Counted from the stretch's first letter, positions 13,801 to 25,320 are shown. The stretch: 64,000 nt of DNA from Theobroma cacao (GCF_000208745.1 NC_030854.1:37331355-37395354); one strand, 5' to 3'. Notes: generated from the letters alone by a model not told the origin. Program-made: numbers and translations.

Positions 13801-13923
13801 GACCTGCATGTATAATTTTATGATATGTACACTTGTTATTCTTTGTTCTTTTTCAGGTGTCAGAGAATCAAGACTGAGTTCACCTTTGAGTATAATTACC
13901 TTGAAGACGAACTTATGGTATAA
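7866..13923 (+). CDS. NOT3: CCR4-NOT complex subunit 3 (NOT3/NOT5 family)
   Basis: Sixteen coding exons join in frame: 7866-7958, 8301-8432, 8660-8797, 9195-9245, 9463-9552, 9646-9792, 9988-10092, 10372-10428, 10592-11302, 11385-11555, 11770-11935, 12450-12592, 12961-13236, 13349-13489, 13572-13753 and 13857-13923. They encode 889 residues, close to Arabidopsis NOT3. Residues 1 to about 235 are the Not3 N-terminal coiled-coil domain, beginning [19 protein letters not shown]. Residues about 250-720 are a low-complexity linker rich in Ser, Pro, Gln and Asn. Residues about 730-889 are the NOT box ([20 protein letters not shown] to NYLEDELMV), which in other eukaryotes pairs with NOT2 on NOT1. 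The protein is a scaffold of the cytoplasmic deadenylase that shortens mRNA tails. A frame-preserving 15-nt exon may be included at 12056-12070, giving 894 residues. A second NOT3-derived fragment lies downstream at 15441. Confidence 0.95.
12056..12070 (+). other. Candidate 15-nt cassette microexon of NOT3
   Basis: Between NOT3 exons 11 (ends 11935, phase 1) and 12 (starts 12450), the sequence TATGCAG precedes a 15-nt block that is followed by GTAAAT. Included, it reads in frame as Gly-Gly-Ser-Ser-Asn and restores the same phase. Skipping it also keeps the frame. Both splice dinucleotides are canonical. Chance of such a site in a 514-nt intron is not negligible, so it is only a candidate. Confidence 0.4.
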
Positions 13924-14569
13924 GAGATGTGGAGAAGGCAATGATATAACTATAATTTGCTGAATTTTGCATATGTGAATGGAATCATTGGAACCTTCTA
14001 GAAAAGCCTCGTATAGTTTAGGGGCATTTGTGAAATTCAAAGATGAAGAAGAGATGCCAACCATGCCTATAACCTTCCTTTCATTTTATTTCTCTTGCGA
14101 ATGCTTGGATCCTGAGATTGCTGTTGCATTTGTTTCTGACTAGAAACCTGCTTGTTCTTTGCAGCGGGTCAAGAAAATTAATTTAGAGTAAATATTTAGT
14201 TATAGTTTGCTATTGATTGTTATTTCCAGAGTTAATCACATAGTAAGATCAAAAATTGAAAATTAAAAAAAAATAATTTTTAAAAAATAAAGATAAAGGT
14301 AGAACGGCCGAAAAATAAAATAAAGTAAATATGGAAAAACGACCATTTTTTTATTTTATACTTGTTTTTTTTATTGAATGTGGGCATAATTACGTCAAAT
14401 CTTACGTATTCTAAAATCAAATACATATATTTTGTTATTCTACTTATTAAACGTTTGTTTACAAATTAAATTATATTACAATCATCTTTATAATTAAGAA
14501 TATCATTATTTCATATAAAAAAAATATCGATGGGTATTACACTTAGCTCCATTTATTTCAAAACAATAA
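13924..14569. other. NOT3 3' UTR and AT-rich spacer
   Basis: The first 250-300 bp after the NOT3 stop are probably its 3' UTR. The rest is AT-rich with no gene. It ends at the TAA duplication flanking the MITE. Confidence 0.45.
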
Positions 14570-15300
14570 TAGCATGTTTGGTTGGGGGAATGGCTAAACC
14601 ATTCCCCCTTTATTTTCAAGGAATTTTGATTCCTTTGTTTGGTTGAAAAATAATCCAAGAAATAGTCATTCCATAAGAATGGCTATTCTTCAAAATCTTT
14701 CAAAATCAAGGAATAGTTAATACCACCCTTCCCCATGGTATTAGCTATTCCATGGTCGAAGAATAAATTCAAAAATTAATAAAAACAAAAATACCCCTTA
14801 CAAGTTTGAAAATTTATAACTTTATTAGTATAAAATATTATTTTTCTCTCTCTCCTCTTTCTCTCACTTGATTCCAACTTTTTAATAAAAATATTAATAT
14901 TAAATTATAAATAACATATTAATATTTAAATTATCAATTATTAATATTTTAAAAATAAAATAAAATAAAAATTAATCATAATAATATTTAAATTAAATAA
15001 ATGTTAATATTTAAATGATTAATTATTAATATTTTAATTAAATTCTAGATTATTAATATTTAAAAAATCTAATAAAAATAAAATGTCACATAAATAATAA
15101 AGGGTGTTTTTATCTTTTTATTTTCTATTCCTTTCTTATTCCAAAATTATTATTACCAACCAAACACTACAATAAATCATAATAATTATTTTTATCATAT
15201 TCCCTTTGTCATACCAAACTAAGTAATAATTATTCTATTCTATTTCCACATAATAACTATTCTATTCCATTCCTATCTATTCCGCCGACCAAACGTACTA
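14570..15300. mobile_element. PIF/Harbinger-like (Tourist-type) MITE, 731 bp
   Basis: The left end reads TAGCATGTTTGGTTGGGGGA and the reverse complement of the right end reads TAGTACGTTTGGTCGGCGGA: 20 positions with 4 mismatches. The trinucleotide TAA directly flanks both ends (14567-14569 and 15301-15303), the target-site duplication expected of PIF/Harbinger elements. The subterminal regions carry repeated GGAATRG and CTATTCC motifs. The interior, about 14.86-15.11 kb, is very AT-rich and has no ORF, so the copy is non-autonomous. Confidence 0.7.
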
Positions 15301-15440
15301 TAAAAGATTTAACCTAAACAAGATGATAAAAATAATAGAACTGAATGTAATTAATAAATATTTCATTAATTCTATATATTTGGCTAAATAGAGCCCAAAG
15401 ATGGTGATTGTTTGATGAGAGTGTATTGTCTTTTCCACAG

Positions 15441-15657
15441 GCAGGCAGCTGTATCGGAGCCTCTTTGATAGAAGCCTGCTCAAGTGATTAGGGATGCTAA
15501 GCCCCTACAGTCCAACTAGTACTGTCTTCGAGCGGTCTTGGTCTTATCGGCCGGAGAACTGTTGCCGACCTCGCCAGCTGCCGCCATTGGTGAATAATGC
15601 TGGAGCCACACGCCTGGTAGCTGCCCTCAAGTGATGGATATGGCACTGGCACTGATA
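15441..15657 (+). pseudogene. Scrambled fragment of NOT3 exons 13 and 14
   Basis: From 15441 the sequence follows the start of NOT3 exon 13 (12961 onward), including a preceding CCACAG acceptor-like motif, through GCCATTGGTGA near 15593. It then jumps to exon 14 sequence: a GTGAATAAT piece (compare 13400-13408), a piece matching about 13359-13386, and finally 25 bases identical to 13436-13460. The order of pieces differs from the parent gene and frames are broken by stops. The acceptor-like motif argues for a genomic (unspliced) origin, but the junction from exon 13 to exon 14 sequence leaves retroposition possible. It cannot encode a NOT box. Confidence 0.8.
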
Positions 15658-15669
15658 TAGGATCGATCA

Positions 15670-15801
15670 CAGCTTTGAACTTGGCAAGTCATGCACTCGA
15701 AACATTGTTATCGGAAAGAGTTTGATGCTTTCTATTATGGAAAATTACGAGAACTTCCACTAACAATGTTTCACATACATGCTCTGCCAAGTTCAAAAGT
15801 G
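15670..15801. ncRNA. Imperfect 47-bp stem hairpin, candidate MIRNA or hairpin RNA locus
   Basis: The 5' arm (15670-15716) and 3' arm (15755-15801) are each exactly 47 nt and pair at about 37 positions. Paired blocks are TTTGAACTTGGCA, CATG and GAAACATTGTTA, separated by symmetric internal loops of 3 and 5 nt. The loop is 38 nt. Equal arm length with small symmetric bulges resembles plant miRNA precursors more than transposon termini, and no target-site duplication is visible. I recognise no known miRNA in either arm. It lies 12 bp after the NOT3 fragment. Which strand is transcribed is unknown. Confidence 0.4.
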
Positions 15802-18800
15802 TTCTCCATCCCTCAAGTGTGTCTTTTTTTTCGAAACAGGTAACTGCTAAAGGGTACAATAAACATTCTAATGCATGTATGAAAACAAAGCTTGGCCTTG
15901 GAACTCAACCGAATTCCATAAGCAAAGATTTCTTCTCGGTTTATGTTTTTATAGTAAATCAACATTTTATTCGACACCATAATAAAGCATAGAGAAACTA
16001 ATAAAAAAATGATATACGTTTTTACATTCCACTTAAAAATTCGGCTTATTAAGCTGACATTGGTTGAATTTGTTCGTTTATCTAATGATTATTGTCCAAT
16101 GAACATAAGAAAAATGTGGGAAAGATAAGGTATGAATAGGTGTGATAAAGCTGGGTGGGTGAGTCCCAGCAGATAAGGGTTGCTTTCAAATGAAGATTTC
16201 CACCTGAAAATCTAGAGTTTGTGGTACTTGACATTGCTTCCAACTCCATCATCTTTTCCTTTTGGGAAGGGAAACTGGGGGTAATTCAATAGGGGAAAAA
16301 AGGGTAAGTAAATTTAATTGGGATAAAGCCAACAAAGGGGAGGAAGGTTACTTGTAAAGAAAGCAAGAATTTTGATCTGATATAGAGATAATCTGAGAAA
16401 GGGAAATTTCAGATGTCATGAGTATTTGTTGGCTCTCGGGGAGGGCATGCTGTCCTTTAAAGCCTACAGGCCCATATCCCCATTGAATCAAAAATCATTG
16501 TAGACAAATTAAGTCATTTCTTTTTCTAAGAAGTTCACGAGAAATATTTTAAATTTAACTCGTTCGATTATTATTTATGTCAATTTATAAAATATTGTCT
16601 GTTTTAAATTATTGAACTTCACGTCAATTGTCGTACTCGTAATTGTTTTGATCATAACATCTTTCTGCCGACTCGAATTTAATTCTCTTTAATTTTTTTT
16701 ATCCATTATTCAGTCACATGTTAAGATTCAATTATGTATTACGAACTCCAAACAGAAACAAAAAAGTAACATAAAGAAGTTGGACTCGATCTTCCATCCT
16801 CTATTTGTCAATGTGCACTTTTTGTTTCGTACAATTCAAAGTTAAGAGGCTTGAAGCATTCACAGTTCCTGGTCATGGAGTAGGTAGGGAGAAAGAAAGA
16901 GTCTTCAAGGAGGAGGAGATGGGGTGGACCATCAAAGGCATGAGGCTTGGACTTTATGACCAAAACAAATGTACTGTACCTGGAATTTACTTGGTATAGG
17001 ATGGTCATCAAGCTCGTAATTTTAAATAAATTAAAGCATAGAAATCTTTGAATCCCTAATTATCATTATCAAAAGCATAGTCATTCGGGATTTTTCAGAC
17101 AAATTTTTTTTTACAAAATTTCAATGAATTACTTTCATGAATTAACAACGAAAGTTAATTTTATTATTTTTTGAAGAATTATTGACGTAACTTATTAAAA
17201 AAATTTTGTCAAATTTTTTAAATTAATTTGAAGTTAGATGAGTTTCTAGTATATATACGAGTCACAATCATAAATCAAATTAATGCAGGTGAATTTGAAG
17301 TAAAATTATAAAAACAATATGTACAATTTCTGATATTTACGTATCAAACATGGACAGTCTCCCACCATTTATTTGTTTTTTGCGTTGTACATATTATCAT
17401 GATTTCGTCTTTTCATATTCAATGAACTCGGTTCGGCTTAAGATTATTTAATTATACCATTTTGTCTTTTTCTTTATGTGCTCAATATTCTTACCTTTTA
17501 TATTATAAAAATATTTTTAAATGTTTCACGTCCAATTCTTTGGAGAATCAAAATACTTATAAGCGTGGGTATCTGACACTCGTTCAGATTAATCTTTTAA
17601 AGGAAAAATAATGATCTTGTGACAAAAAAATATATTAAAAGTAAAATTTTAATCTTATTAAGAGATAAACTTGTGACGTTAATTTTTTATATACATATAT
17701 AATTTTTATCAAATATGAAACAATTTATCCTAACGTGGACCAACGAGTAACTTATTTTATTGGTTGAATTTCATATAATAATAAGATCTTGAAACATATC
17801 AACCTCATCTATGACCTACCTGTGCTTCCTCTTTTCCTCAAAGAAAACAAGAGACCTTCCAAAAATAATGCAGCTTCTTCCTCATCTAGACTAATCAAAC
17901 AATTACATGATTGCTATTTGTAGGGCATGCTTCATCATGGAATGCCATTTAGTCATACTGAATTGTATTATATATTAAATTTGTAGGATTAATTTGTTTC
18001 CTAATGTTACTAGGTTTATATTAAAATAACATAAGTTAACCTTCACACGTTTTCTTTTATTTTTTAGTTATATAAACTTTGATTTATTCAAAGAATGATG
18101 AGTTACTTTTTCATTATTATATATGACAATTTGATGAATTATTTTAAGAATTCAAAGCCTTGGACTATTGTCGTTGCCCTAACTTAATTAATCAAATTAA
18201 TTAATTTGGTGGGTTGGTGTTTGAATTGGTTGTTTAGGGCTTAAATTAGGAGTATTATTGAAGTGAAAGCAATTTCTTATCCAAAACTTTTGAAACCATA
18301 ATGGGTTAATCAACATATAATTAATTAATTACTTAATTGGAAGTTGAAATTGAAACTAATGGAAGAGTGTGGACCTTGTCAAGAGAATAGTGAAAAGAAA
18401 ACTTGAACATGGAAAATGATGTGGAACCACATAATCAACCACCTTGGCATACTTATCACAACAAAACTTTCTCTCTTTTATATTTTATTTGTTTAATTTC
18501 TTATAATCTTTTCTCCTTTTTTTGCATATTCGAAATGTGATTTTATATATAGATTTAAGATAATTTTAATTCTTATTTTTTTAAGAAAAACCCACATTTA
18601 TATTCTAGTAAAATGTATGGAAATAATGATGAAAAGCTTAATAAGGTAGCTAGTAGGCCATGGAGTGACCCCCCAATGAAGAAGAAGGAAATGGTTTAGT
18701 GAGATGTAAAGATGGGCAGATGACAATGGCCGGTCATGGAGTTTGTATATATATGATAATTATATGTCTATGATGAACCTTATCTTCATAATTTTGGGTG

Positions 18801-21250
18801 GTTTGGACATTAAAGAAGAGTCAGCCACAAGCCTTTGTTTCCTTCCCCACACCACCCTAATTTTTTTTTTCTCAAGAAAATGACATGGATTTTTTATGCT
18901 TTTAGACATTTTGCCCATATTTGGGGGAGCTAGAACGCCATTACCTAAATTAGAATTTAGATTGGGTGTCATTATCCAAAACTTGAATAAAAGCAATCAA
19001 CTTACGAGTGCGGCAATTAACTATCAATATATGTGTTATGTCACAGTCCACACTAACTTGTAAAGTATTGTTCGTTTTGATTCATTGAATTTTTTTTTTC
19101 AATTTTATCTCACAAAATAAAGTTTTATAAGTTAAATATAGTATGAACGCTAAAATACCCAAATACTTAATCTCACTCTAATATATAACCGATGTGAAAT
19201 TCACGACTCTTCTCTAAGATTGTGACATATTACACTCTTTAAATCATATATCCTCGTTAGGTATTTCCCTTTAGTGGGTTAAATATATTTCAATATAAGT
19301 AGAACTCCACCCCCGACTCAAAATTTCAAATCGGAGAGAATTATAATAGTAAAAAAAAAATCCCAATTGTCGAGATCATTTGTGTATTAATACTTAAGAA
19401 TTCCAATTCCAATGTTAACCATCTTTTTTTTCGTTTTTATTGAGAAATATCTAACTTTTTGAAAATCTTGATGGGTATATTTTTAATGAAAACAATTACA
19501 CATTTAAAGCTACATGTATGAGACAACTATGGATATTAATTTTTTTTCTTTTTTTTTTTGGAAATTTTATATATCAGTGTGACAATGTTGAGAATCATTT
19601 ATAAAACATAAGCCCATCAGTTTCATATTTTGGGTATGAATAACTGTATGACAGCAATGTCTGAATGCAACCACATGGGGATCCATTATGTACCTTTGGT
19701 TTGCATTAATTGATACCTTTTCCTAATTACAGCTCTTGCTTACTTCTTTTGAGACATTGGCACACAGAAAGCAAGCCACGCCTAAACTATAATTTTAACT
19801 TGTAGGATTCAACCTTATGAGTTCTTTCTTGTTTTAATTTCTTGCAATAAGGTTTTTATTCATAGATGAAATTTATATATAAAAGTGATAAAAATTAACC
19901 CGACTCGACCCGTATTCATTAAAAATTTTAACGACAATGTTGATCTAAAATAATCTAAACAATAATTTAATTAATATGTTACTTTGAAAGTAAAATCATA
20001 GTATTACAAAAACTAGGTCCAGAGCGTATTAATAATTTTTTTATTATTTTAATCATTTAATTATTAAAAAATTAACAAAATTTCACGTGACATTTTACGT
20101 TACAGTTACTATAACGGCTCTTATCACGTGAATATGTCCGTATAATAATCAAAATAATTTTTATCATCATGTAGATATGAATAATTGACGTTGAATATCA
20201 TATGCAATGTTCATTATCTTTTTAACGGCCGAACGATGATCATTTCTCCAAATCAAGAGGTCAAAATGAAAATTTTAAAAGGATTGAATGATTAAATAGA
20301 TAATATTCAAACATTTTGCAATTTTTAGTTCTTACAACTGAACTCGAACTGAACTAAACGTGACATAACTTAACTTTCCAAATCTCCCTAAAACCAAACA
20401 GAAATATTGATATGCTAATCCAAAAAGTAGTTTGAAAAGAGAGGAGACGAAAAAGAGACAAAACAAAAGGCACCTCCCCTCCTATCTTCGGGCCCCGCTT
20501 ACGTGTAACCCTGTCGGTGACCGACCACCTGCCCCAAACAAAAAACGAAAAAGTTAACTTCATCCTTAAATAAAATTAAAATCTCAATAAAAATATATTT
20601 ATTTATTTTTTCCAACAAACTTATGTTTTAAAAAATTTTTAAAAATTGGTAAAAAAAAAAAACATGAGTCAGTTGAGAGATGACGAAACGGGGGCTTCGT
20701 GATCCCACATCGGACATTGTGCTTCTGAAACGTGGGTTGTCTGTGGCCCACGTAATCAACCGACATTCAAAGCAATCAGATACCTGAAACGACACCGTTG
20801 TTGCCCTTTTTTTATTCTTATTTTTCTAGAATTTATTTTTTTTGGGTTTTGTTTTGGCATAAATGAGAAAAAAATTGAATTTTTTATTAGAATATTAGAA
20901 ATTGTGAAGTAGCTTTCTTTATTCTTACTCACTAAACCATGAGGGAAAAGAACAAAAGAAAGTATGACATCGACAGAAAGAAAAGAACTTTTTCAGAACC
21001 TCTCTCCTTAATTTATCTGCAATTTCTTAAAAAAATTTATAAAATAAATAAGATTTTTCACAAATTATTATTGATAACTATTTTATTCCTCTTTCTCTCT
21101 GTTCTAGAGATTATCAACCCTGTTCTATTGCAACATCAAATACTTTTTCAAAGCACAAAGCTCTTATTTATAGCCGTTAGCTTTTATTCTTCCAAAACCC
21201 AAAAGGAACTTTTATTCTTCTATTTATTTTATTTTTATATTTCCATCACC
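15802..21250. other. Long gene-free AT-rich spacer between NOT3 and the GH17 gene
   Basis: No coding region is supported. Open frames at 16.8, 18.8, 20.4 and 20.9 kb are short and show no domain. I see a cluster of GATA motifs (16124, 16144, 16172), repeat-family remnants carrying CCGATGTG (19186 on the plus strand; 20702-20713 on the minus strand), two CACGTGA/TCACGTG sites near 20.1 kb in inverted order, and many homopolymer runs. Confidence 0.45.
19186..19240 (+). repeat. Remnant of a CCGATGTG-containing repeat family
   Basis: The stretch ACCGATGTGAAATTCACGAC followed by TTCTCTAAGATTGTGACAT resembles 63376-63425 (CCGATATGAGATTTCGTCAC, TCTCTTATCCAAGTTTGTAAC). A further CCGATGTGGGATCACG lies on the minus strand at 20698-20713. 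CCGATGTGGGA is common in the termini of plant LTR and TRIM retroelements, so these may be degraded LTR fragments. No paired LTRs, primer-binding site or polypurine tract were found. Confidence 0.3.
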
Positions 21251-21269
21251 AAGAAAAAAAAAGCCAAAC

Positions 21270-21273
<4 letters not shown>

Positions 21274-21312
<39 letters not shown>
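21274..21312. repeat. (AT)n microsatellite, about 19 units, followed by a GT-rich tract
   Basis: A perfect AT dinucleotide run spans 21274-21312 and continues as GTGTGTTTGTGTGG. It lies about 850 bp upstream of the GH17 start codon and is likely length-polymorphic. Its use as a TATA element is possible but unproven. Confidence 0.9.
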
Positions 21313-21319
<7 letters not shown>

Positions 21320-22162
21320 TTGTGTGGTGATTTGATTTTGTCCTTTTAATGGTTTGATCAAATTGGCTACTATTAATAAGATATTCTCTCTCTTTCTCTC
21401 TCTCTTTATCAAACTTTTCCCATTTGTCAACTTTTGCTTCATGTTTACACCTTAATTGAAAATTCACATTTTCTCTTTTAAGCTCAGGCACACATTTTTT
21501 TTTTCTATCTGTGCTAAATTTGAATGCTTTCCTTTTGTTCTCTGTTCTTCTCCCCTGTTTCTTCTCTGTTCTTCAACTCCTCTTTCCTCAGTACTCCCTT
21601 TCTGTCTCTATATTTCCTTCAAAACCCATCCTTTATTTTGAATAAACTTTCAATGTTCTCCCTTTGATTGCCCTCCTAAAAACCATTTGTGTTTCTGCCT
21701 TTCTGGGTCTTTCTTTGGCTCTGCTTTTTTCTCTGCTTCAACACTTTTGTTCTTCAACAGCAAAAGGAAAAGAACTTTTTTTTTTTGGTGTGGCGGTTTC
21801 TTGTAGTGAAATATACAAAAAGGGATATAAATTTTCTCTTTTCTTTTTGAAGGATATTTATATTCCTTTTTTTCCCTCTTGCCTTTCAGTTTCAGTTATT
21901 GGATTCTTTTTGTTTTTCTCTCTCTCCCATGATCACAAAAATTGCTTGATTTTCGCCTGATCCTGCAAAAACCACCTTTCCTTTTATTCTTAACAAAGTT
22001 ACATTAATAAATAACGGTTAAAACCCCATAAGAAAAACCCTGGCTTTCATTTATTTTGCTAACTCCCTCTCCTTTCCAGCAACCTCCTTTAGCCTTAAGG
22101 TTCATCCCCCTTCTTTTTTTTTTTTTTCCTTCAAAAGCTTTCATATTTTTTGTAACAAAAAC
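21313..22162 (+). promoter_or_regulatory. Pyrimidine-rich promoter/leader of the GH17 gene
   Basis: From about 21.37 kb the plus strand is dominated by CT and T tracts (TTCTCTCTCTTTCTCTCTCTC, many CTTTT runs). CT-rich leaders are frequent in plant 5' UTRs. Several short upstream open frames occur, for example at 21664. No convincing TATA element is seen next to the coding start, so the transcription start is not placed. Confidence 0.35.
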
Positions 22163-25100
22163 ATGGGTAATTCTTGGTTTCTAGGAATATTATTACCAAT
22201 ATTCCTTTGTCTTTATCTCTTTGGTGGTTTTGTCAATGGTCTTGGTGTGAATTGGGGTACTATGGCAACACATAAACTGCCTCCCAAAACGGTGGTTCAG
22301 ATGATTAAAGACAATGGGATAAAAAAAGTGAAGCTTTTTGATGCAGATTCAAATACTATGAGTGCTCTTGCAGGAAGTGACCTTGAAGTCATGGTTGCTA
22401 TTCCTAATGATCAGCTTCTTGCTATGAATAGCTATGATCGTGCTAAAGAATGGGTTAGGAGGAACGTCACAAGATATAACTTCAACGGAGGTGTTAACAT
22501 TAAGTAAGTTCATTTTTGAGGTTTTCTTTGTTGCTGCTAGCTTGTCTTATGGTTTTTTTTATATATAAAGATTTGTATATGCTGTTGACATAATATTGTT
22601 TTTTGTATTGCGGATTTTGGTAAACTCTTTGCTTTATTCGGGAAGTATTTAGAGTTCGCATCAAGGAACTTGATTTAGTTCCAAATTTCCAATTCTAGTT
22701 TTGGGATTGAATGTTTGAAGTGTTTGGTGTTAGTTTAGTTTGTATTAGATTTTTGTTGCAATATAGTAAGTTCTCTATATATTTTGCTTGAATTTGATGA
22801 TTGGGTCTATAGAGGGTTTTTCTCTTGTTCAAATTATTCATTTTGTATAGGATTACAACTTTGTTCTGTATTCCTCTTGATTGGCTTTATGGTTTATAGA
22901 AACCATCTAATTAATAGAGAGCTCTTGTTATTATTGGAAGTTATGATGATTCTGGATGCTAATAAGAGAAGTTAGATTTACTAAACTTTTCTATGAGTTC
23001 CCTTTTTTTTTTCTTGAAACTCAGCTTCTTTTGCTTATAACCCACATTAGAAAAATTAAATGTCAATTTTTGTTAGCAAATAGGGATTTTTTATTAGTTG
23101 ACCTAATTCTTGAATGGCAGTTTGGACTTGTTTTTTTGGTAAAACTAATTTATGACATAAAGATGTGCATTTAATGAGCTCAATTGGCTTGTTGTCCCTT
23201 AGGTGTGTTTCTGTTAAATCTAATTTTAGTCTAGTTCTTATTTTTATGTTCTGTGAGAATGAACCAATGGGACATTATGTAAACTTCATGGAAAAGTTTG
23301 CCAGGAATCTTACCACAGGATTTCAACTTGTATGTTTATCAACTTTTATTTGCCTTTGTACAGATACTCGACTCAGATGGCTTTAGATTCCTGCCATTGG
23401 TGCTTTACTTTGGCAGCTTTATTCTTAGCATCAAAGGATGGAAGGAATCTTGGCCTTTTTAGAATCTGCCCACAATGTGCAATATATCAGAATTGAGATA
23501 TAGAATTTATCAAAAAAGTGTGAGAGATTTCTTGAATACATGGTTTGAGCTTTCAGCATTTCTGACATGGTCGTTATGACCTGTTTAATCAATTTTGGTG
23601 CGGTGCCATAGTTAGAGTTCCTGCAACTGATAGCTCTGTTAGCATTTCTGTTGTTGTGATAGTTAAGAGACCTCCTTTGGCCTGATCCGTAATTTCTTAT
23701 ATTACAAACTTCATCAAAGGGAATCATGAAGGTTTCCCAGAAGGATTTTTAGGGATAGAGAGTAATTAATTGAACAAACTGCTCATCTCATTTTCTCGTT
23801 GGGATAATTATTTCGAATGGAACAAAATTCTAAGCGTGTCTTTATAGGAAGCTGATCACTGAAAGATGCAAATGGTGTTACTTTCTGTTAATGGTGAAGT
23901 AAGGAATTTGTTCAAGTGATGTTGCAAAGCAACTGCTTTGTGTGCTTGTGAATGAATTTATTAACAAATTTTCATTCAACATCCAATTTATACATTTCTT
24001 ATGTACTTGTATCTAATTCTAATGGTATTAGATGGGTGGATTTGTTAATGATGCTACGGGCAATTAATCTGCAGAATCTCTGACCATCTATTTTGTTCTT
24101 GCACAGGTATGTAGCTGTTGGCAATGAGCCGTTTCTCACAACCTATAATGGCTCCTTTGTAAACATCACATTCCCTGCACTTCAAAATATTCAAAATGCA
24201 CTTAATGATGCTGGGGTTGGAGACTCCATTAAGGCTACTGTGCCCTTAAATGCTGATGTCTACAATTCACCAGAGAGCAACCCTGTTCCATCTGCTGGCC
24301 GGTTCCGGTCTGATATCAGTGGAATTATGACGCAAATTGTTGATTTTTTAAGCAAGAACAGTGCACCTTTCACCGTAAACATCTACCCTTTCCTCAGTCT
24401 CTATGGAAACGACGACTTCCCCTTTAATTATGCTTTCTTTGATGGAGGAACCCCTATTACCGATAATGGGATTCAGTATACTAATGTTTTCGATGCCAAC
24501 TTTGACACATTGGTTTCAGCTCTGAAAGCAGTAGGGCATGGTGACATGACCATTATTGTCGGGGAAGTGGGTTGGCCTACAGATGGGGACAAGAATGCCA
24601 ACGTGGCTAATGCTCAGAGATTTTATAACGGGCTTATGCCTAGACTTGCAGCCAACACAGGCACACCCCTGAGGCCTGGCTATATAGAAGTTTACCTGTT
24701 TGGCCTTATAGATGAGGATGCCAAGAGCATTGCTCCAGGAAATTTTGAGCGTCATTGGGGAATCTATAGGTATGATGGGCAGCCTAAATTTCCACTAGAT
24801 CTTTCTGGCCAGAATCAAAACAGGTTTCTTATCGGTGCTCAAAATGTTGAATATCTTCCTCAAAAATGGTGTACGTTCAATCCAAATGCAAAGGACCTTA
24901 GCAAACTTGCGGACAACATAAACTATGCTTGCACCTTCTCAGATTGCACAGCACTCGGGTATGGATCTTCTTGTAACAACCTTGATGCCAATGGAAATGC
25001 TTCCTTTGCATTTAATATGTACTACCAGGTGCAAAATCAGAATGACATGGCCTGTAATTTTCAAGGTCTGGGCACGGTTACTACACAGAACCTTTCACAA

Positions 25101-25205
25101 GGGACTTGCAATTTTATCATTCAGATTGCTTCTTCTTCTTCTTCTGTAGGTCCCTCACTGGTGGGAATAGCATTTTTAACAGTGTTAACATCTCTATTAC
25201 TATAA
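22163..25205 (+). CDS. Glucan endo-1,3-beta-glucosidase, GH17 with X8/CBM43 and GPI tail
   Basis: Two exons, 22163-22503 and 24107-25205, are separated by a 1,603-bp intron that splits a Lys codon, and encode 479 residues. Residues 1 to about 25 are a signal peptide and mature protein starts near [10 protein letters not shown]. The GH17 barrel follows: E121 in VGNEP is the expected proton donor and E267 in [10 protein letters not shown] the expected nucleophile. W368 begins a Cys-rich X8/CBM43 callose-binding module (WCTFNPNA to GTCNF). A Ser-rich spacer and a hydrophobic C-terminus ([13 protein letters not shown]) predict a GPI anchor. The enzyme should hydrolyse 1,3-beta-glucan (callose) at the plasma membrane or cell wall, including plasmodesmata in relatives. 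It is closest to glucosidase 8-like members (Arabidopsis At3g04010 and At5g18220 in memory). All catalytic residues are present. Confidence 0.95.
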
Positions 25206-25314
25206 ATTTGATTCTGTAGATAACTGGGCTGTACTACTTTTAGCAGTTTCTTTTTCCTAGCTTCTTTTTGTATGTTACAGACTCTTGGGTTATTTTTTTT
25301 TTATCAATTGATTT

Positions 25315-25320
25315 AATAAA
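25315..25320 (+). terminator. Candidate poly(A) signal of the GH17 gene
   Basis: AATAAA lies 110 bp after the stop codon behind a T-rich tract, a reasonable near-upstream element for plant polyadenylation. Motif and position are the only evidence. Confidence 0.4.

Noticed and set aside
16805..17011. 64-67 codon frames on both strands
   Set aside because: Isolated in gene-free DNA, no recognisable motif, similar length on both strands.
20939..21274. 111-codon Lys/Phe-rich frame upstream of the GH17 gene
   Set aside because: Composition follows the local AT bias, no domain, and it ends in the (AT)n tract.
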